Positions 17,333 to 26,270 of a stretch of 42,348 nt of DNA are shown piece by piece (within the stretch, counting starts at the first letter, position 1; each line of letters begins with the position of its first letter). Both the position numbers and the translations under genes were made by a program. The notes under the pieces are model-generated. The model had not been told where the DNA came from and did not search any database. It worked only from the letters and a program-made list of their open reading frames with translations. The DNA is from Bacterioplanes sp. (GTDB taxonomy: Bacteria; Pseudomonadota; Gammaproteobacteria; Pseudomonadales; Oceanobacteraceae). Location of the stretch: assembly GCA_014859445.1 (NCBI GenBank), contig JACUUC010000024.1:1-42348 (forward strand), given 5' to 3'.

Positions 17333-18415
17333 TTACTCGCTTAAAGGCCAGACGGCGCTGGGTAGTAAGGCGGCCAAGGCATTCATGGTTTGATCGCGTT
17401 CCGCGACGGATGAGGCGGTGACGGTCACGTGGCCGAGTTTGCGTGCAGGGCGTGCTTCTTTGCCGTACGAGTGGCGGTGTGCCAATGGCATCGTTTCAGC
17501 GAGTTTTGCTGGGTTTTCATCACTGATCACGTTGAGCATGGCAACCGCGTCATAACGGGGTGTGGTGGCACCTAATGCACGGCCGCTGATGGCCAGTATG
17601 TGATTACGAAATTGGCTCGTCTGCGCTCCTTCAATCGACCAATGCCCCGAGTTATGCACGCGCGGTGCCACTTCGTTGGCAACCAAACCGTTGGCGGTTT
17701 CAAACAGTTCAAGGGTAATGGTGCCCACGTAGTCAAGGCTGTCAGCCAGCTGGCGAATGTAGCGTTCGGCTTGTTCAATAACGGCATCCGACAAGTTGGC
17801 GGCGGGGTACAGTGAGTAGCGCAAAATGCCTTCGTGGTGCACGTTTTCGGTCATGGGCCATACCACGAGGTTGCCTTCTTGGTCACGGCTGGCAATAACA
17901 GAGGTTTCGCGGCTGAACGAGACAAAGGCTTCGGCAATCAATTCGCGGTTGCCAATGGCTTGCCAAGCGGGTTCGGCATCGGCTTCGCTGCGCAAAACGT
18001 ATTGTCCTTTACCGTCGTAGCCTTCGGTGGTGGTTTTCAGTACGATCGGTAAGCCCAGCGTGCGAATGGCCTCGTTGATATCGGCTAAGGAGTTGACGGC
18101 ACAAAAATCCGCGGTGGCAATACCGGCGGCACGTAAGGCATTTTTTTCAAGCAGGCGATTTTGAAACGTCTTCAGCGCCGTTAGGCTCGGATACAGTTTC
18201 TCAGCCATCGGTTCCAACAGGGCGACAATGTTGGCTGGGATGTTTTCTGTTTCGTAGGTCACTCGATCAACAGAGGCTAAAAAGGCGGTTAGGGCGTCAT
18301 TAGAATGAGCGCGCAGGTCGTACAAATGGATATCCAGCTCGGGCAGGTCTTGTACGCTGTCCATGAGCATTTGGCCCAGTTGGCCGTTACCTAAAATACC
18401 GATTTTCATAGTCAT
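17333..18415 (-). CDS. purK: N5-carboxyaminoimidazole ribonucleotide synthase PurK
   Basis: A 360-residue ATP-grasp enzyme. It converts AIR, bicarbonate and ATP to N5-CAIR in purine synthesis. The N-terminal KIGILGNGQLGQM is the nucleotide-fold loop of PurK. VLKTTTEGYDGKGQYV at about 145-160 is the ATP-grasp segment, and LFETANGLVANEVAPRVHNSGHWSIEG holds the metal-binding and substrate residues (Glu, Asn-Glu, Asn-Ser-Gly-His). Length is normal. A second ATG (codon 3, MKIGIL) is an alternative start. The gene follows purE with a 29 bp gap. Confidence 0.96.
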   Translation of the reverse strand: MTMKIGILGNGQLGQMLMDSVQDLPELDIHLYDLRAHSNDALTAFLASVDRVTYETENIPANIVALLEPMAEKLYPSLTALKTFQNRLLEKNALRAAGIATADFCAVNSLADINEAIRTLGLPIVLKTTTEGYDGKGQYVLRSEADAEPAWQAIGNRELIAEAFVSFSRETSVIASRDQEGNLVVWPMTENVHHEGILRYSLYPAANLSDAVIEQAERYIRQLADSLDYVGTITLELFETANGLVANEVAPRVHNSGHWSIEGAQTSQFRNHILAISGRALGATTPRYDAVAMLNVISDENPAKLAETMPLAHRHSYGKEARPARKLGHVTVTASSVAERDQTMNALAALLPSAVWPLSE

Positions 18416-18444
18416 TTAACTTCTGTCAATGTCGAGTAATAAAA

Positions 18445-18939
18445 TTAAAGTGCTGTACGCGGGTCAGGTTCGGCAAGAACGCTGTCGGTTTGCTTCGCGC
18501 GGAACGCATCGATACGAGCCAATAGCGCGTCATCGGCGGTTGCCAATATTTGGGCGGCTAATAAGCCCGCATTTTTGGCACCGGCATCGCCAATGGCTAA
18601 GGTACCTACCGCGACACCGCCGGGCATTTGCGCAATGGACAACAACGAATCGAGGCCGCTCAGTGCGCGCGATTTGACTGGCACCCCCAATACGGGCAAT
18701 GAGGTTTGAGAGGCACACATTCCGGGTAGGTGTGCGGCACCGCCAGCACCGGCGATGATCACTTTTAAACCACGCCCTTGTGCTTCCTTAGCGTAGCTGA
18801 ACAGCAGGTCTGGGGTGCGGTGTGCCGAAACCACTTTGACTTCGTAGGCAACGCCGAGCAAATCAAGCATATCGGCCGCGTGTTGCATGGTTGGCCAGTC
18901 GCTTTTGGAGCCCATAATAATACCAACGGGTACGGTCAT
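18445..18939 (-). CDS. purE: N5-carboxyaminoimidazole ribonucleotide mutase PurE
   Basis: A 164-residue class I PurE, which moves the carboxyl group of N5-CAIR to give CAIR. It shows [14 protein letters not shown] at the start, the catalytic histidine in SAHRTPD, and the glycine-rich loop [13 protein letters not shown]. The start at 18939 is chosen because GAGG lies about nine bases upstream; an open frame continues to 18960 without a better site. First gene of purE-purK-DUF2058. Confidence 0.96.
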   Translation of the reverse strand: MTVPVGIIMGSKSDWPTMQHAADMLDLLGVAYEVKVVSAHRTPDLLFSYAKEAQGRGLKVIIAGAGGAAHLPGMCASQTSLPVLGVPVKSRALSGLDSLLSIAQMPGGVAVGTLAIGDAGAKNAGLLAAQILATADDALLARIDAFRAKQTDSVLAEPDPRTAL

Positions 18940-19002
18940 ACTAACGTCCTCGTAGATCAATAGTTGGGTCAGTTGTTCTCGTGGCTGACCAAGTTGGCGC
19001 GT

Positions 19003-19008
19003 ATTCTA
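19003..19008 (-). promoter_or_regulatory. Putative -10 element for purE
   Basis: On the minus strand the hexamer is TAGAAT, about 65 bp upstream of the purE start. No convincing -35 box sits at the right distance, so this is a weak call. Confidence 0.3.
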
Positions 19009-19082
19009 GCACATGCGTCGGCCGCGCATAGGTTTTCGCCCAGAGTGACATGGCTGAGTGTTGCACGGGTGTGCTGGAGCGA

Positions 19083-19691
19083 TTATGTGGATGGCGCACT
19101 TCGTTTGGCATCTTTAAGACTGGCTAAGTAAGCATCCAGCGACGCCAGTAAGGCATCGTCCATGGCCACGGTGAGTTGCACTTGTTGTTGATACTGTACC
19201 TTCTCGATGAGGGCGTGGTGCTGTTCGAGCCAATGGCGAAGGGGTTGCTCATCGGCAAAATGGCAGTGAACATCAACACGATCATACTCGATGTGTTGCA
19301 CGATAGAGGCGCTGTCAAAGGCCAGCTGGGCGGCTTTAGAGTAAGCGCGCACTAATCCGCCAGCCCCCAGTTTGATACCGCCAAAATAGCGAATGACCAC
19401 CAACATGACATTGCCGATGTCTTTGTGCTGAATAACATTTAAAATGGGTTTGCCTGCGGTACCGCTGGGTTCACCGTCATCCGACATGGCCACGGCATGA
19501 GGGCTTTGGGGGCTGCCCAGTTGATACGCCCAGCAGTGATGGCGGGCGTCGGGGTAATCGGTTTTCGCTTGTTCGAGTGCGGACAGGGCTTGCTCACGAT
19601 CCTTTGCAGGACAAAGACGCGCAATGAAACGACTTTTTTTGATGTCGTAACAGACTTCGGTTTGACCGTGGGGTACGAGGTAGGATTTCAT
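19083..19691 (-). CDS. yigZ: YigZ / IMPACT family protein
   Basis: A 202-residue protein of the YigZ (UPF0029/IMPACT) family. The N-terminal domain has KKSRFIARLCPA and DARHHCWAYQLG, followed by the family signature AMSDDGEPSGTAGKPIL and VVIRYFGGIKLGAGGLVRAY. The C-terminal part is the DUF1949-type ferredoxin-like domain. The eukaryotic IMPACT relatives regulate translation factor kinases; the bacterial role is unsettled. It is a single gene, divergent from the Cu/Zn permease and ending 143 bp upstream of purE. Confidence 0.94.
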   Translation of the reverse strand: MKSYLVPHGQTEVCYDIKKSRFIARLCPAKDREQALSALEQAKTDYPDARHHCWAYQLGSPQSPHAVAMSDDGEPSGTAGKPILNVIQHKDIGNVMLVVIRYFGGIKLGAGGLVRAYSKAAQLAFDSASIVQHIEYDRVDVHCHFADEQPLRHWLEQHHALIEKVQYQQQVQLTVAMDDALLASLDAYLASLKDAKRSAPST

Positions 19692-19827
19692 GCGTGGCCA
19701 AGACCTATGTTAGCGTGGTTGCTTGTGTTGCCGCAGACGTGTCGTCAATTATACGTGATTTTCCATACAGTCGTGCGACACTGGCTATTAATGCGCATCA
19801 TTCATGACCTCATTAAGGAGATTCATC

Positions 19828-20946
19828 GTGTTAACGTTTTTACAAAACTTTTGGGACTTGTTTGTGTTGTCGGCACCTTGGCTGCTGTTTGGTTTGGTGG
19901 TGGCGGCGATGATGAAAGTCTGGATTCCCATGGATTGGTTGCAGCGGCAGTTAGGTGGTGAGGGGGTAAAACCCATTATTAAAGGCGCGTTGTTGGGGGC
20001 GCCGCTGCCGTTGTGCAGTTGTGGTGTGATTCCGGCTGCGATGCAGTTGCATCGGGGTGGTGCGAGCAAAGGTGCTACCGTGGCCTTTTTGAGCGCAACG
20101 CCTGAAACGGGTGTTGATTCAATATCGGTTTCGTATGTGTTGTTGGGTCCTATTATGGCGGTCGTCCGTCCGGTGGCCGCTATTTTGAGTGCGATTACAT
20201 CGGGCTTGTTGGTGGGGCAGGCCAGTAAAGAACGACCGGCACCAAGTACAGCCTCAACATCGTGCTGTGCCAGCAAGAAAGCGGATTCTGTGACGAATAC
20301 GGTCACGGTGATACCGTCCGAACCGGAAAAAGCCACTTCTTGCTGCGCCAGTAAAAAAACCGTGGTCACGACACCGCCGACGGCGTGGCAAAAAACCAAA
20401 GAAGGTTTGCAGTACAGCATGGGGAAGTTACTGGGTGATTTTTATCAGTGGTTATTGATTGGCTTATTTTTCGCAGCCTTGGTGCAAACCTGGGTGCCGA
20501 TGGATACCTTGGCGCAATACGGCAGTAGCGTATGGACCATGTTATTGATGGTGCTGATCTCAGTGCCCATGTACGTTTGCGCCAGTGCCTCAACGCCCAT
20601 TGCTGCGGCCTTGATGATGGTGGGTATTTCGCCGGGAGCGGCCTTGGTGTTTATGCAGGCCGGCCCAGCAACGAATATCGCCACGATTAGCGTGGTTTAC
20701 AATGAACTGGGTAAACGCGCATTGGCGGCGTATTTGTTTGGTGTGATTGTGATGTCGGTGCTGTTTGGATTATTGCTGGATGCCGGATTGGCGTATTTCG
20801 ATGTGTCGGTGGTGGGGGCATTGCAGCATCAGCATTCGGTGTTACCGATGTGGTTTGAATTGGCGGCCGCTCTTGTCTTGGCGCTGTTGATTGTGCGTAT
20901 TGCGTTGCAGCAATGGCAGGCCAAGCAAGAGCAAGCGGCTGTTTAG
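19828..20946 (+). CDS. SO_0444-type Cu/Zn efflux permease
   Basis: A 372-residue polytopic membrane protein of the permease family annotated as SO_0444-type Cu/Zn efflux transporters. Two half-domains each carry a hydrophobic cluster and a signature: PLPLCSCGVIPAA with GGASKGATVAFLSATPETG in the first, and PMYVCASASTPIAAALMMVGISPGAALVFMQAGPATN in the second. The cytoplasmic linker contains the metal-binding-like motif SCCASKK twice. I chose the GTG at 19828 because AAGGAG lies seven bases upstream; an ATG at 19804 is in frame but lacks a ribosome site. The gene ends 6 bp from the convergent acyl-CoA synthetase gene, leaving no room for a separate terminator. The transported ion is inferred from the family. 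Confidence 0.85.
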   Translation: MLTFLQNFWDLFVLSAPWLLFGLVVAAMMKVWIPMDWLQRQLGGEGVKPIIKGALLGAPLPLCSCGVIPAAMQLHRGGASKGATVAFLSATPETGVDSISVSYVLLGPIMAVVRPVAAILSAITSGLLVGQASKERPAPSTASTSCCASKKADSVTNTVTVIPSEPEKATSCCASKKTVVTTPPTAWQKTKEGLQYSMGKLLGDFYQWLLIGLFFAALVQTWVPMDTLAQYGSSVWTMLLMVLISVPMYVCASASTPIAAALMMVGISPGAALVFMQAGPATNIATISVVYNELGKRALAAYLFGVIVMSVLFGLLLDAGLAYFDVSVVGALQHQHSVLPMWFELAAALVLALLIVRIALQQWQAKQEQAAV

Positions 20947-20952
20947 TGCTCG

Positions 20953-22815
20953 TTACACGCTAATCGATCCTTGGTTGATGTCGCGTTCGAGTGCCTCGGT
21001 GAGTGCTTGATAGCACTCACTTTTGTTGGCTAAAAACCACACTGGCTCTTGGCACTTGTCGAGATGATAGGCTTCTTCTTTTAATGTCACCTTGCGGTAT
21101 TTAAACGTACCCGTGACTTCTTCTTGCGCACGGATGCGAATAAAAATCGGAATGGCATAGGCCGGCAGTTTGTGTTGTAGGTGCCGAGTCAGTGCTGACC
21201 AATCCATGTCCTGTTGCGGATGCTTAAGGGTAATTGCCGCCATGCCTGCACGGCCATCGGTATTGGGTATTTCGACGCCGTAGACGATGGCATGCTCGAT
21301 TTCGGGAAATTCCATGAGGATGGATTCCACTTCGGTGGTGGCCACGTTTTCACCTTTCCAGCGGAAGGTATCACCCACACGATCGGCAAAAGCCACGTGT
21401 TTGAAGCCTTGATTGAGCACCAGATCGCCGGTGTTGAACCAGCAGTCACCTTCTTTGAACACATCGCGCAAGATTTTTTTATTACTGGCGTCGGCGTCGG
21501 TATAGCCTTCGAAGGGTTGTTTGTCGTTGATTTCGGTAATCAATAAGCCAACACCGCCTTTTTTGATGGTCTGCATAAAGCCACGACCATCACGAATCGG
21601 TAAGTCGTTTTCGATATCGTAGGCAACGATGTTGTAAGACAGCGGACAGATGCCTGCGGTTTGGTCGAGATTAAGCGCATTGGTGAACACTAAGTTGCAT
21701 TCACTGGCCCCGTAAAATTCGTTGATGTGCGGAATGTTAAAACGTCGTTTGAAGTCCATCCAGATATCTGGGCGTAAGCCATTGCCGACCATGACTCGAA
21801 CACGATGGTGTTGATCATGTTGCGACGGCGGGGTGTTGAGCAAATAGCGACACAGTTCGCCGATGTAGCAAAATCCTGTGGCATCGTAATGGCGAATGTC
21901 GTCCCAAAAGCGAGACACACTGAATTTACGCGCGATGGCGATACAGGCTCCTGCCCCCAAAACGGCGGCCAACGACACCGTTAAGGCATTGTTGTGGTAC
22001 AAGGGCAAGCTGACGTATAAAACGTCATTGCTTTTTAATTTCATCGACGCCAAGCCCATGCCCGCCATGGATTTGTGCCAGCGGTAATGGCTCATCACCG
22101 AGGCTTTCGGCAACCCTGTGGTGCCCGAGGTGAAAATGTAATAACACGGCTGGTGCATTTGAATGTATTGCGTCGTGCCGGGGTTGGCTATCGACAAACC
22201 TTTGAGCAAAGGTTCGAGCGCTTGGTAATGTGCTTTCGGGGCTTCTGCGTCTTTGCTGTCATGCCAATAGTAGATCTGTTCGCGTTGGGCATCGGATAGA
22301 CGTTCGTCCACGGTGTTCAGTGCCGAGAATAACTCATCGCCAACCAGCAACAGTTTTGGCTCCACCAAGTTGATACTGTGCAGCAGCACATCGTCTTGCT
22401 GTGCGGTGTTCAGCATGGCCGCGACCGCACCGAGTTTGACGGTGGCAAGCACCGAGATCAGTGTTTCGGGGCGATTGCTGAGTAATACGGCAACGGTATC
22501 GCCTTGGCCAATGCCTTTGCTTTGCAAAAAGTGGGCGACTTGGTTGACACGTTCATTCAGACGCTGATAGCTGTATTCTTGGTGCTCAAAGCGAATGGCC
22601 AAGCTGTCGGGCGCGCGGGCGGCATTTTCTTCCAGCAACAAACCGATGGAGCGGTATTTTTCGGGTTTGGTGCCAATCAGCGCCACCAAGCCTTTGAGCG
22701 TGGTGCCCAGTTGCGGTATTTGTTGCACCATTTGCCCGGCAATGTTGCGCAGCGAAACGGTTTTGGCCTTTAAAGGTTGCGGAGCGTTCATGCGGTGAGA
22801 TCCTAGCGTTGTCAT
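20953..22815 (-). CDS. Long/very-long-chain acyl-CoA synthetase (FATP type)
   Basis: A 620-residue AMP-forming ligase. The P-loop-like A3 motif YIFTSGTTGLPKASVMSH lies at about 227-244. Later motifs are EFYGASECN (A5), WFNTGDLV and DRVGDTFRWKGENVATTEVE (A8), and a C-terminal KYRK lysine region. GDTFRWKGENV-type wording and the length point to the FATP/FadD6 class that activates long-chain fatty acids to acyl-CoA. The ATG at 22815 overlaps the stop of the upstream dehydrogenase as TAATG; a second ATG at 22791 has AGGA about nine bases upstream and could be the real start. Third gene of a lipid operon. Confidence 0.9.
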   Translation of the reverse strand: MTTLGSHRMNAPQPLKAKTVSLRNIAGQMVQQIPQLGTTLKGLVALIGTKPEKYRSIGLLLEENAARAPDSLAIRFEHQEYSYQRLNERVNQVAHFLQSKGIGQGDTVAVLLSNRPETLISVLATVKLGAVAAMLNTAQQDDVLLHSINLVEPKLLLVGDELFSALNTVDERLSDAQREQIYYWHDSKDAEAPKAHYQALEPLLKGLSIANPGTTQYIQMHQPCYYIFTSGTTGLPKASVMSHYRWHKSMAGMGLASMKLKSNDVLYVSLPLYHNNALTVSLAAVLGAGACIAIARKFSVSRFWDDIRHYDATGFCYIGELCRYLLNTPPSQHDQHHRVRVMVGNGLRPDIWMDFKRRFNIPHINEFYGASECNLVFTNALNLDQTAGICPLSYNIVAYDIENDLPIRDGRGFMQTIKKGGVGLLITEINDKQPFEGYTDADASNKKILRDVFKEGDCWFNTGDLVLNQGFKHVAFADRVGDTFRWKGENVATTEVESILMEFPEIEHAIVYGVEIPNTDGRAGMAAITLKHPQQDMDWSALTRHLQHKLPAYAIPIFIRIRAQEEVTGTFKYRKVTLKEEAYHLDKCQEPVWFLANKSECYQALTEALERDINQGSISV

Positions 22816-24023
22816 TATTTGAGTTCTGCTGATGATTTGTTGAGCAGGCGACGGGCAATAATCAATTGCTGAATTTGTTGTGTGCCTTCAAAAATATCCA
22901 GAATTTTGGAGTCACGCGCCCATTTTTCTAACAATTCATGCTCGCTGTAGCCTAAGCTACCCAGCAACTCCACACAACCTAAGGTGATGGCGTTGGCGCT
23001 GCGTCCGGCTTTGGCTTTGGCCATCGAGGCTTCCATGGAGTTCGGCTTACCGTTGTCCGCCATCCATGCCGCTTTGAGGGTCAGTAATCGAGCGGCTTCC
23101 CAATCGGCTTCGTAGCGGTACAGTTGCGTTTGAATGTATGAACTGTGTTTGAAATCGGTTTGGTAATCACATTCGACCCCCGCTTTTTGTAATAGCTCAT
23201 GGGTGCGATCGAGAGCGGCCTTAGCCACGCCAACGGCCATGGCGGCGACAACAGGGCGAGTGTTATCAAAGGTTTGCATGACACCGGCAAACCCTTGGTC
23301 GGTTTTAATGTCGGCAGAGCCTAATAAGTTACTGGCCGGTACTCGGCAATCGGTGAAGGTGATGGCGGCGGTGTCCGAGGCTTTGATGCCCAGTTTTTTC
23401 TCTAAACGCACGACCTCCATGCCCGGCGTGCCTTTTTCCACCACAAACGACTTGATGGCCGCGCGTCCAAGGTTGCGGTCTAGGCTGGCCCATACCACCA
23501 CGGCATCGGCGCGTTCGCCCGAGGTGACGTAAATTTTTTCACCATTAATGATGTAATGATCGCCGTCTTTACGCGCTGTGGTACGAATGGCCGCCGAGTC
23601 GGAACCACAACCGGGTTCGGTAATGGCCATCGCCGCCCATTTTTTAGCAAAACGTTGCCGTTGTTCTTCATTCGCGACGGCGGCAATGGCGGCATTGCCA
23701 AGACCTTGGCGTGGCAGCGTTAAGGACAAACCGACATCACCCCAGCACAGCTCTTGCAAACCCAGTACGGTTGACAGGTTGGTGCTGTTGGCATTGCCGT
23801 CGTGGTGCTTGCGCTCTTGCGATAATTTGCCAGCGCCTGCGCCTTCTCCCATGGTGCCATCGTTCATGCCATCCATAATGGCAGCAAGCATGTCCAGCTC
23901 CACCGGATAGTCGTGTTCGGCTCGATCGTATTTACGCGATATGGGTCGAAACACATGCGCAGCAACTTGCTTGGCTTGGTGAATCAATGGGCGGAATTTT
24001 CTTGGTGTTTCTAGATAAATCAT
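22815..24023 (-). CDS. Acyl-CoA dehydrogenase family protein
   Basis: A 402-residue FAD-dependent acyl-CoA dehydrogenase. It has MAITEPGCGSDSAAIRTTA (FAD/substrate loop) at about 135-153, YIINGEKIYVTSGERADAVVVWA, and the C-terminal signature LGSLGYSEHELLEKWARDSKILDIFEGTQQIQQLIIAR, where EGT is the loop holding the flavin. The enzyme introduces the 2,3-double bond into an acyl-CoA. The ATG at 24023 is preferred because GGGGAG lies seven bases upstream; the earlier ATG at 24038 overlaps that site. It lies 18 bp after the other dehydrogenase and overlaps the synthetase by one base. Confidence 0.93.
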   Translation of the reverse strand: MIYLETPRKFRPLIHQAKQVAAHVFRPISRKYDRAEHDYPVELDMLAAIMDGMNDGTMGEGAGAGKLSQERKHHDGNANSTNLSTVLGLQELCWGDVGLSLTLPRQGLGNAAIAAVANEEQRQRFAKKWAAMAITEPGCGSDSAAIRTTARKDGDHYIINGEKIYVTSGERADAVVVWASLDRNLGRAAIKSFVVEKGTPGMEVVRLEKKLGIKASDTAAITFTDCRVPASNLLGSADIKTDQGFAGVMQTFDNTRPVVAAMAVGVAKAALDRTHELLQKAGVECDYQTDFKHSSYIQTQLYRYEADWEAARLLTLKAAWMADNGKPNSMEASMAKAKAGRSANAITLGCVELLGSLGYSEHELLEKWARDSKILDIFEGTQQIQQLIIARRLLNKSSAELK

Positions 24024-24041
24024 AACAACACTCCCCAATGG

Positions 24042-25343
24042 TTAAGCGTGTAAGCCGCTGTGTAAAGACGCTAAAGCGCGTAGATCGCGATACCAGCGCT
24101 CGGCCGGATGTTCTTTGGTAAAGCCGTGGCCACCCAGTAGTTGCACCGCTTGTGTGCCAATTTCCATGGCTTTTTCGGCACACAAAACGTGGGCCAGATA
24201 GGCTTCACGTTGGAAGGGTTGTCCATGTTCCGCCAGCGCCGCAGCACGCCAAATCATCAGTCGCATGGATTCCAACTCGATGGCAATATTGGCGAGGATG
24301 AAGGCCACCGATTGACGATGACTGATGGGCTCGCCAAAGGCCACGCGCTCGTTACAGTAGGGGATTAAGTAATCCAACGCCGCTTGTGCGGTGCCAACGG
24401 CGATGGCGCCACTGTGCAGTTGGCCTAGTGCGAAAAACACAGCGCTATCGAACGGGGTTTCTTGTTCACCAAGCAACGCATTGGCGGGCAGTGATACGTT
24501 GTTGAGCGTCAGTCGTCCAGTGCCCACCGCCCGTAAGCCCATCGCCGGTTCGTCCTGCCATGAAACGCCCTTGCTGTTATGGGGCACGATAAATAAGCGC
24601 ATGCTCTTGTTGTATTGAGCAGCAATTAAGTAGTAGTCGGCGTGTCCTGCAAAAGGCACTAAGGATTTTTCACCGTTCAGAACAAAGCCCTTACGCGTAC
24701 GTTTGGCTTCGGTGCGTAGCGACTGGCTGGAAAATAGTGGCTGAGGTTCTTGTATAGCAATGGCACTGCGCATTGGCTCGCCGGTTAAATAGGCCGGTAA
24801 TAGCGCCTGCTTTTGTGCTTCCGAACCCCAACGCGCAATGGCATTAGCAACGGCAACCGGAGCCAATAAGGCATACGCTAATGAGAAGTCGCCCCAGCCC
24901 AGTTGTTCGGCAATGATGACGCTATTCAGTGGGCTGAGTTGGCTGGCACTCCCGCCATAGCTTTCGGGTACGGCAAATTCATTAAGACCCATGTCCATAC
25001 TGCTGCGTAGCAATGTATCGGGTATGTGCAATTGTTCGTCGGCGTCGTGTGCGGCTGGGCGTAATTCATCACCGGCAAATACACGCAGGCTGTCGGCGAT
25101 CATTTGTTGTTCTTCGGTGAGGGATACATCAAACAACAAGGCCGCGGGTTTTGGCGGTGTGTTGTCGGTCGCCTTTTTTTGGCTTTGCTTTTGTTGCAGT
25201 TGTCCAACCAATTTGAAGCCCAATTTGGTGGAGCGGTACGCCAATTTTTCAACCGGATGACGTAGTCCCCATTTTTCGGCCCACTCACTGCCTGCAAAAC
25301 GGCTGGCCATACCCAACCCGATACCTTGAATGTCTTTTTTCAT
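24042..25343 (-). CDS. Acyl-CoA dehydrogenase family protein (second, paralogous)
   Basis: A 433-residue acyl-CoA dehydrogenase-like protein. After a roughly 80-residue N-terminal extension it shows the fold in order: LTEEQQMIADSLRVFAGDEL, VPESYGGSASQLSPLNSVIIAEQLGWGDFSLAYAL, MRSAIAIQEPQP, KGFVLNGEKSLVPFAGHADYYLIAA, and VQLLGGHGFTKEHPAERWYRDLRALASL at the end. The FAD-loop region (AIQEPQP) is less canonical than in its neighbour, and the final EGT motif is replaced, so it may be a partner or divergent enzyme. The ATG at 25343 is chosen (MKKDIQGIG); the open frame to 25454 lacks family similarity. First gene of the lipid operon. Confidence 0.88.
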   Translation of the reverse strand: MKKDIQGIGLGMASRFAGSEWAEKWGLRHPVEKLAYRSTKLGFKLVGQLQQKQSQKKATDNTPPKPAALLFDVSLTEEQQMIADSLRVFAGDELRPAAHDADEQLHIPDTLLRSSMDMGLNEFAVPESYGGSASQLSPLNSVIIAEQLGWGDFSLAYALLAPVAVANAIARWGSEAQKQALLPAYLTGEPMRSAIAIQEPQPLFSSQSLRTEAKRTRKGFVLNGEKSLVPFAGHADYYLIAAQYNKSMRLFIVPHNSKGVSWQDEPAMGLRAVGTGRLTLNNVSLPANALLGEQETPFDSAVFFALGQLHSGAIAVGTAQAALDYLIPYCNERVAFGEPISHRQSVAFILANIAIELESMRLMIWRAAALAEHGQPFQREAYLAHVLCAEKAMEIGTQAVQLLGGHGFTKEHPAERWYRDLRALASLHSGLHA

Positions 25344-25495
25344 CGTTGTCTCTCTGCACTGTGGATTATTGTTATCAGCCAACGCATCCCTCATTGGAGG
25401 GTGTGCAATATTCGCAGTCAGTGTGGCAAATGCATGATCGTGGTTCATTGGCATTAGCGCCCTTGGCTCTTGCCACTAGAGTCAGTTCCTCGGCG

Positions 25496-26215
25496 TCATG
25501 TTGACATTGGCCTTGACGTTGCCGATTGCTGGTTCATCGCTCGAAGACAGTATTGAATGCTGTCTTGGCATGCCATTAGTGCTGTACGACCGATCAGTTC
25601 ACCTAAGCGTGTGTGTTTTCCGCAATACGTATGAGTGTGTTGTGTGGGTTTTGCGATTGCGCAAACGATGGCATGACTGTCCGTACCGGTGCCGCTGGCC
25701 GGTTGCTGTGAAATGGGGCTAAGAATATTGGCTTCGAGTAAGGCTGTGGCCTTCGCTTCGGTCACCAGCATGAGTGCTTCTACCATCGCGCTGTTGCTTA
25801 ATGGCACAGAACACCATAACCAAATATTAATGGTTCCAATCTGTGCTTGCTCATCGGCGGGGTCTCCGCAGCGGCGTGCATTACTGAGACCGCTAGTCAC
25901 CCAGCAGCGAACGCTCAACTGTGTTTGGGGACAGTGATGGTGTTGTTCGACACAAGAACGCATGGATGCCGCCGTCATCATGCCTAGGCATGGGGTGGGT
26001 AATGCCAGTTGCTGTGCGTGTTGTTGTAAGCTGACGGCTGGGTCTGGTAAGTCGCTGGCGCTGGTGAGAGGAACGCGTGCGTTCAAGGCGCTACGAATGG
26101 AACACCAGCCGCCATTTAAGACCGCCGAGCTGAGCGCACGTTGGTCGTCGTTGAATGTGATTGCCAGATAATCCTCAGTTAAGTGGACGGTGAGTGGCGA
26201 CGGTGGTTGGGTCAT
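25496..26215 (-). CDS. cbiZ: Adenosylcobinamide amidohydrolase CbiZ
   Basis: A 239-residue protein with the CbiZ pattern: SSAVLNGGW near residue 40, CLGMMTAASM, WVTSGLSNARRCGDPAD, GTINIWLWC, VTEAKATALLEANI, ASGTGTDSHAIVC and YCGKHTRLGELIGRTALMAC. CbiZ removes the aminopropanol side chain of adenosylcobinamide to give adenosylcobyric acid, letting the cell salvage incomplete corrinoids for B12. No other corrinoid gene is nearby and no cobalamin riboswitch was recognised. The ATG at 26215 (MTQPPSP) is chosen; an in-frame ATG at 26242 also exists. Divergent from yaaA with a 55 bp gap. Confidence 0.9.
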   Translation of the reverse strand: MTQPPSPLTVHLTEDYLAITFNDDQRALSSAVLNGGWCSIRSALNARVPLTSASDLPDPAVSLQQHAQQLALPTPCLGMMTAASMRSCVEQHHHCPQTQLSVRCWVTSGLSNARRCGDPADEQAQIGTINIWLWCSVPLSNSAMVEALMLVTEAKATALLEANILSPISQQPASGTGTDSHAIVCAIAKPTQHTHTYCGKHTRLGELIGRTALMACQDSIQYCLRAMNQQSATSRPMST

Positions 26216-26270
26216 GGCGTGAGTCCCGTTATGATAGAGCACTTATTGCAATGTGAAGGATAAATAGGCC

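Noticed and set aside
21214-21546. Plus-strand open frame of 110 codons in the acyl-CoA synthetase gene
   Set aside because: It is antisense to well-conserved ligase motifs (A8 region) and has no ribosome site.
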